A DNA stretch of 64,000 bases from Atherinomorus stipes (Eukaryota; Chordata; Actinopteri; Atheriniformes; Atherinidae), in the NCBI GenBank assembly GCA_023101725.1, contig JALJCO010001338.1, forward strand, positions 1-64,000, written 5' to 3'. The position numbers were made by a program, and so were the translations under genes. How positions within the stretch are numbered: position 1 is the first letter of the stretch; each line of letters opens with the position of its first letter. The notes beneath the pieces were generated by a model. It worked only from the letters and a program-made list of their open reading frames with translations. It was not told the origin of the DNA and ran no database searches. Positions 59,153-64,000 of the stretch are shown here, in pieces.

Positions 59153-62100
59153 GTAAGAGTTTTCCTAAGATGAATACAGGAATTATTTCATATTTGACAT
59201 GATGTGACAGTCTTTAATCATATGTCATTCTGACAGCTGCATTGACAGAAAGTGCCGACATCAACGTAGAAGGACATGAGTGGCAGGAAATGTCCTTCCA
59301 GTGTGCTCACCGACTTGCATTTAATAATGAAAAGTACCTCTGCAAGGATCCGTGTAAAAGTGATGAAGACGTGCTGGTAACTGTCTCACCTGGTAAAACA
59401 GCGGAGTCTGGGAGGATAACGTTAAAGGATCACGGGGATGGAGTCTTCACCGTGACCTTCAAGCAGCTTCAGCTGTCAGACTCCAGCAGTTATCTTTGTG
59501 GAGTGAAGAGGTTGGGCATAGACACATATACTTCAGTTCGCCTGCGTGTACACAAAGGTATGTCCAACATGTTTTCATTTTGACTGTATATCCATGAAAT
59601 AGATTGTATTTGTATGGAAATGAGGTCATGGACAACTAGTAAGAGGAAATGTGTCCAGATCTGGTCATTTTTTGGGCTCTATACACCATCACAGTGGATG
59701 TGGTATCAAACCAAAGACTTTCAGCTTCAATTTGAGGAGATTTACATACAAACCTGGTGAAGAGTGTAGGAATTACAACAGTTTCCATACCTGCCCCCCA
59801 CTTTTTAAGGGACCAAAAATAAAAGGACAGTCATAAACTGAATTTTTAATATTTGGTAGTAACTTATTTGCAGATGTGAGTGTGGGGTCCTGTCACTACA
59901 GGCGCTTTCAGACCGGACGAACCTTATGGAGCTTCTATAACATTTTTGGGAACCAGGCCGTATTTTCTGCACTATTACTGCACTAGCACTCGCTGAATGG
60001 TTTCTCCCTCGATAACATCATCACGCACGGTGTCCAAACTTGGTGTGTGGAAATGTCCTTGTTCCAGGTGTTCATTTAAAGGAGTGATGACATAGCAGTA
60101 AAAACTAGTTTATGTTGTTGGCATTGCAGCATATGTCAAATCTCCAAAGAAAAAAACGTCATTTTTTACAGCGGGGGATTGTTTTGAAACGCCAGACCTC
60201 ACTTCCTCAGTAATACAGTTGGGTCCAGGGATGATATGCAGCTTTACCCGGAGACAAAGTTGACTTCATTTTGATTGGCTACACCTTATTTGGCTATGAC
60301 CTTATTTAGAGAAAGTAGGTCAAGCTGCCCTAGCGGTCAGAGTTTGCTAAAGGCTATCTGTTAGCATCATTTGCATTTCAGACAGTGAGCTACGTTTATC
60401 AGACAAGACAGCATTTAGAAAATAAATAAACTTACAGGTAATGACAAGGTTGTGGCCCCCTCCCTCAGTGTTGCTGCAGAAGTTTTTTTTTAAATCCATT
60501 TGTTTGAAAACCCAGACCTGAAGACCCAGTCACTCCTCCGCTCGTAGTTGAATCAGACAGCAGAGGGTGCATAGACCGTAAGGAGAGAGGAGGGGGGGGG
60601 GGCTGTTTACTTGATAGTGTGCTCTTATTGGAGCAAATGAATTACGTAGAATGATAGAACTACGTAGAATGATAACCTGCTGTCTGATTCAACTGTTTCT
60701 GAGCAGAGAGACAAAGCTGACAGACCATAAACAGGAACTTTGATTCTCACTCTGGACATTCACATGGCCTCATCAGTGCACAACAGATCATATTATACAC
60801 CCAAAACCCCAGAAAAGGGAAATTTGATGTCATGGAACCTTTAAGCTCTGCAATTGTTCCCCCTGGGAACAAAAGTGTTTCTCTGTGCAATCAAATTAGC
60901 AGACAAGTCACTGGTGAGTGGCTGGCAGAAAGGGGAACTTTTTCATGCCTGGATCTGTGTATATATACGGTATATATATATATGTACACTGTTTATATAT
61001 GTACAGTATTTATATACATACTGTATATATTTATATTTATTTATAAAGATAGACCTGCCAATATTTTAGGCCGATATTTGCGTTTTTTTGCTGATATTGG
61101 CATCAGCTGGTAGGTTGGGTGTTGACCGGTAATTCCCCCCCCCCCCCCCCCCCAGTGAACTGTTTCGTTTTTATTTATAACAAGTTACATTTTTCTATTT
61201 AACATTTGTTTATAAGTGTACTGTTTCTCTTCTATGTATTTATCTAAAGTACTTTGTCATTTTTTATCTTAAGAGTTTCAAAATTAGTTTTCATGGTCTC
61301 CTTCATTATGTTAATTTTGAGGCTAAATGCAATATCAGCCCCAAATATCAGCCATTGCTCATGAAAAAATATGGTATTGGTCGAACCTTTATAAATAAAT
61401 AAATTATATACATATATATAGTTGTATATATATACACACACATCTTCAAAATACTGTAAACTGAGAATCTCTCTCCTCAACACAGCTGTTCGTGCAACTA
61501 CTGAACCTGCCATTTCTTCTACGTGGACATATCTGAACGTTACAAACTCGACACAGCAAACAGCTACAGCAGAAAATAATGAGTCGACAAGCTTCTCAAC
61601 AGGTAGGAACACATTTATAGTTATATTGCAAACATTACAACATAAGATGTACATTAAGTCATATTTTTATGCTTTCTCGCAGCAACAAACTTCACGAATG
61701 AAGCAGAGCAGAACATCCGCCCCGGTGAGTTTCCCTGTGATCATGTGTCATATGTCTGAAGCATGAACGTGACCATAGGATCCTCTGATGTTTCCACAGG
61801 TATGGCGGTGTATGCAACGGTCGGGACTGTTGCTACACTCGCTATCTTGCTGCTGGCTGTACTCCTACAGAAATGCAGGAAAATGTCAAAATGTCAAACA
61901 CACATTTGCGCCACCAGAAATGTAAATGAGAAAAGCAAGAAGAAGGTAAACCACGTTGAGACATCTCTTAACAGCATATCAACTGCTTCATTTGTGGAAC
62001 ATGTTTGTTTCTGGCAGTAACCTGAGCTATGAGTTTCCTTTCCTGGTTTCAGAGGTGAACATGATGAAGGGGGTTTCCAAAAGTTTTTTTCTTTTTGAAT

Positions 62101-63184
62101 GTAACCTGCAGCACTTTAGCTTGACAAAGTGTTAAACCTCAACGATTCTCAGTTCAACAAAGCACAGCAGGGGTTAGGGATTCATGTCTGCTTTACTTCA
62201 CTGAAATGGTCATGAACACAAGTGAGATTTTTTCTAAATGCCATGGATTAACATTTAAAGTAGCGTTTAGCAGTGAGGTTGGACTCGGCTGTCAGTAATC
62301 CAGGAAAATAATATTTACATGCAGTATTTTACTATGTCTGTTATAATACAACCCACAAAGTTGTACCAGCCTTGACTGTGTAAAGGTTATAACGCCTAGT
62401 TTTAACTGAGTCATTTGTTATGTGTAAAATAGTGAAAAAACAGCAACTAAACCCTAAATTGATATTTCCAGGTGAAGTTACTTTAAAATATCAGTGTTTG
62501 GGGAAAATTCTCCTTTGATTCTACGGTTTTTGTCCCCCAAATGTGGACAGTCATTGTCCAGTCTTGTGTATGCATGGACTAGTTTTCTGCAACACTCTGA
62601 GACAGGATGTTCCTGATTTAGACAACATAGTGAAAAATTATATCATCTTCATAATTTACACCATGATACTGTGGCAACTCTAAATGTTTTTGCAAGCCTA
62701 CAGTATTCTTATTTTTCCTTTACCTTTATTGGGGATTCTGGGTAAATTTTACCTTTATTTTAACCCAATCTAAGTGTAGAGCACAAAAGATCTGTCTAAT
62801 ACTGTATGTTTTCTTTCTTTGCAACAGGCTGACTGCAGCAGGCAGGCGCCACAAGCATCGCCAGCAGGAACCGACTGTAGCAGAGTCACGCCTATTTATG
62901 AAAACATCTCTTTCTTTGAAGGTACTGCGGGATCCAAGCATCCACCTGCAGATCACCAAAACCACCATGTAACCGCTAGAATCTACACGAACCCTTTACC
63001 TCCTGCAACATCTGAAAGAAAGGCCGACGAGTTTGTCGGAAAACACTCACGTAAACCGAAGAGACGTGAAAGTACAGAAAACAGTACAAGCAAAGTATCT
63101 CACTGTCTTTCCAGGGAATCCTTTGGCCAAAACTCCAACAAGCTTTGGTTTGGTTTAGATTTATCAAAAATAAATCAGAGTTAG
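59116..63184 (+). CDS. CD300/CMRF35-like (pIgR-like) receptor 2, whole gene span
   Basis: Six exons (59116-59152, 59237-59557, 61486-61602, 61683-61724, 61800-61945, 62828-63184) join in frame to 339 residues. Order: signal peptide (1-13), V-type Ig domain with Cys35-Cys100 and the CD300-type extra pair Cys48/Cys52 in EKYLCKDPC, Thr/Ser-rich stalk with N-glycosylation sites (NVT, NST, NES, NFT), one membrane span (VYATVGTVATLAILLLAVLL), a Cys/Lys-rich juxtamembrane stretch, and a long tail with Tyr245 (YENI) and Tyr274 (YTNP). Both are Tyr-x-Asn, the Grb2 SH2-type motif. Neither is a canonical ITIM. It is the same family and orientation as receptor 1, 15 kb downstream, so tandem duplication with tail divergence is likely. 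Ligand unknown. The last exon could have an alternative donor at 62920 (GAAG then GTACTG). Confidence 0.85.
59237..59557 (+). CDS. Receptor 2 exon 2 (V-type Ig domain)
   Basis: 107 codons, acceptor TTCTGACAG, donor GTATGT, phase 1 at both ends. Contains MSFQC, KYLCKDPC, DGVFTVTFKQL and DSSSYLCGV, the CD300/pIgR-like V pattern. It is more typical of the family (KYxCK) than receptor 1. Confidence 0.9.
59620..59880. mobile_element. Tc1-type terminal fragment in receptor 2 intron 2
   Basis: CCCCCCACTTTTTAAGGGAC and CAAAAATAAAAGGACAGTC resemble the end of a Tc1-like miniature element. The preceding 150 bases fit the same family. No second end was identified. Confidence 0.4.
60080..60840. mobile_element. 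TTAA-flanked element, family T1, copy 2
   Basis: TTAA at 60076-60079 and 60841-60844. Ends AGGAGTGATGACAT and ATGTCATGGAACCT. It matches 22616-23280 closely but has about 100 extra bases, including CAGACCTGAAGACCCAGTCA near 60513 and ACCTTATTTAGAGAAAGTAG near 60300. Non-coding. Confidence 0.75.
60960..61045. repeat. TATA/GTATATAT microsatellite-like stretch
   Basis: Imperfect TATATATG/TACTGTATATAT runs. A similar run lies at 61405-61440. Confidence 0.7.
61046..61396. mobile_element. hAT-like CGATAC repeat copy
   Basis: Starts GATAGACCTGCCAATATTTT and ends ATATGGTATTGGTCGAACCT. The core matches the two copies at 13025-14035. Contains a C-run of 18-19 bases at 61135-61153. Confidence 0.5.
61486..61602 (+). 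CDS. Receptor 2 exon 3 (stalk 1)
   Basis: 39 codons, acceptor CAACACAG, donor GTAGGA, phase 1 at both ends. Thr/Ser-rich with LNVTNST and NNEST, predicting three N-glycans. Confidence 0.8.
61683..61724 (+). CDS. Receptor 2 exon 4 (stalk 2)
   Basis: A 14-codon exon, ATNFTNEAEQNIRP, acceptor TTTCTCGCAG, donor GTGAGT, phase 1 at both ends, so it could be skipped without a frameshift. Confidence 0.75.
61800..61945 (+). CDS. Receptor 2 exon 5 (transmembrane)
   Basis: Acceptor TTTCCACAG, donor GTAAAC. A hydrophobic span of about 22 residues is followed by QKCRKMSKC, then KSKKK. The phase changes from 1 to 0, as in the receptor 1 tail exons. Confidence 0.85.
61946..62827. other. Receptor 2 intron 5, no feature
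   Basis: Unique-looking AT-rich sequence ending in the acceptor TTTCTTTGCAACAG. Confidence 0.4.
62828..63184 (+). CDS. Receptor 2 exon 6 (cytoplasmic tail, stop)
   Basis: 119 codons plus the stop at 63182-63184. Contains VTPIYENISFF and TARIYTNPLPP, then a basic stretch (HSRKPKRRES). An earlier donor within the exon at 62920 is possible. Confidence 0.75.
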   Translation, partial: ADCSRQAPQASPAGTDCSRVTPIYENISFFEGTAGSKHPPADHQNHHVTARIYTNPLPPATSERKADEFVGKHSRKPKRRESTENSTSKVSHCLSRESFGQNSNKLWFGLDLSKINQS

Positions 63185-63269
63185 TCTCAGCTGTGTGATT
63201 GGGATCTTAATGTGCACGTAAATGGATAAGTGCTCCTCCAGTTATCTTAATGAGCAACTTTATGAAGTA

Positions 63270-63275
63270 AATAAA
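63270..63275 (+). promoter_or_regulatory. Receptor 2 polyadenylation signal
   Basis: AATAAA 86 bases after the stop codon. A second AATAAA overlaps the last coding codons at about 63168. Confidence 0.6.
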
Positions 63276-64000
63276 CACTTTATTAATCCTCCAACTATAA
63301 AATTATGGAAAAAACTATGTCTTATATATTCTAATGTAATTATTTAATGCATTAACATAAAACTATATTATTCAGTGATTGAGGGAAAGGCCTCCAGGTA
63401 CAGAATATGAGGATAAAACAGCTTACTGCCTTCTTCATATGACATTGGTTAAAGGTACAGTATGTAAAAAAATTAATGGTCAATGGCAGAAAAATGTGAT
63501 ATATAATTTAAAACTGTATTTCTATAAATGTGTAATCACTGCACTAGAATACCTGTTATGTGTTTACTTTCTTAGAATGAGTCATTTATATCTACTTGCC
63601 GTGGGATTTTACTACGGTGTCCCTAAGTGGACAAAAAAAAAAAATTGTGTGACGCGAGGACCCTCTGAACTATAAAACTGCTGTACCAGCTTTGTTTAAT
63701 GGGAGTTAGAGACTGTTTGGGATCAGTGATGCCTTAAGAGACATAAAAAGAACAGTCATAGCTACACCTGAGACCGCTGGATCCACTCACCGATGAAAAC
63801 ATCTTTATGTCTGGGAGAAATTTGACCACTAATGGCCACCGTACATTCACGACACTGCTTGAAATATGAAATCATGTGAAAGAAAACATCTTTTCTTTAA
63901 AATATCCATCTTTACAGAAACTGAGAGCGATCGTTTTCTGCTGCTATTCTTCCGCTATTCCGCTACGAGTTAATTTCCTCGTTTTCTCGGGACAACAATT
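63276..64000. other. Intergenic to window end, no gene seen
   Basis: TTAAAGGTACAGTATGTAAA at 63450 resembles the start of a TTAA-type element. The open frame 63379-63675 lies over it and shows no family resemblance. Confidence 0.35.

Overview
The window is vertebrate nuclear DNA, and the gene structure and repeats point to a ray-finned (teleost, probably percomorph-like) fish. It is AT-rich, has short exons with GT-AG introns, and is crowded with Tc1-like transposons, hAT-like and TTAA-flanked miniature elements, tRNA-derived SINEs and micro/minisatellites. No operons, CRISPR, rRNA or bacterial signals are present.

Left part (1-13,000): two genes lie head to head. The first coding exon of tecr (very-long-chain enoyl-CoA reductase; 15 coding bases, MKHYE then a GTAAG donor) is on the minus strand at 4484-4498 and continues off the left edge. 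dnajb1 (HSP40, class B J-protein) is complete on the plus strand, with three coding exons between 7840 and 12595 encoding 349 residues. It has a heat-shock element and TATA box at 7699-7732 and a polyadenylation signal at 12909. The divergent TECR/DNAJB1 pair also exists in mammals, so this is conserved synteny. A Tc1-like element and several miniature elements fill the space between the two genes.

Middle part (18,200-43,700): one gene for a CD300/CMRF35-like or pIgR-like immune receptor on the plus strand. Six small exons encode 274 residues: signal peptide, V-type Ig domain, Pro/Ser/Thr stalk, transmembrane segment, short tail. They are spread over 25 kb because the introns are filled with three broken Tc1-like transposons plus a fourth Tc1-like remnant, TTAA-type elements, a 40-bp minisatellite of about 24 units, and foldback repeats.

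Between the receptors (43,700-59,100): no gene was recognised. It holds two more Tc1-like copies, a TTAA element carrying two SINEs, a 1.1-kb nearly perfect palindrome flanked by TA, a hAT-like element with an 8-bp target duplication, and several other repeats.

Right part (59,116-63,275): a second receptor of the same family, plus strand, six exons, 339 residues. Its stalk is N-glycosylation-rich and its cytoplasmic tail differs, carrying two Tyr-x-Asn motifs where the first receptor has two closely spaced tyrosines (YAAI/YEAL). The pair looks like part of a tandem family of innate immune receptors on myeloid or lymphoid cells. Exon models come from splice sites, reading-frame phase and protein family pattern by eye. 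No database search or transcript data were available.
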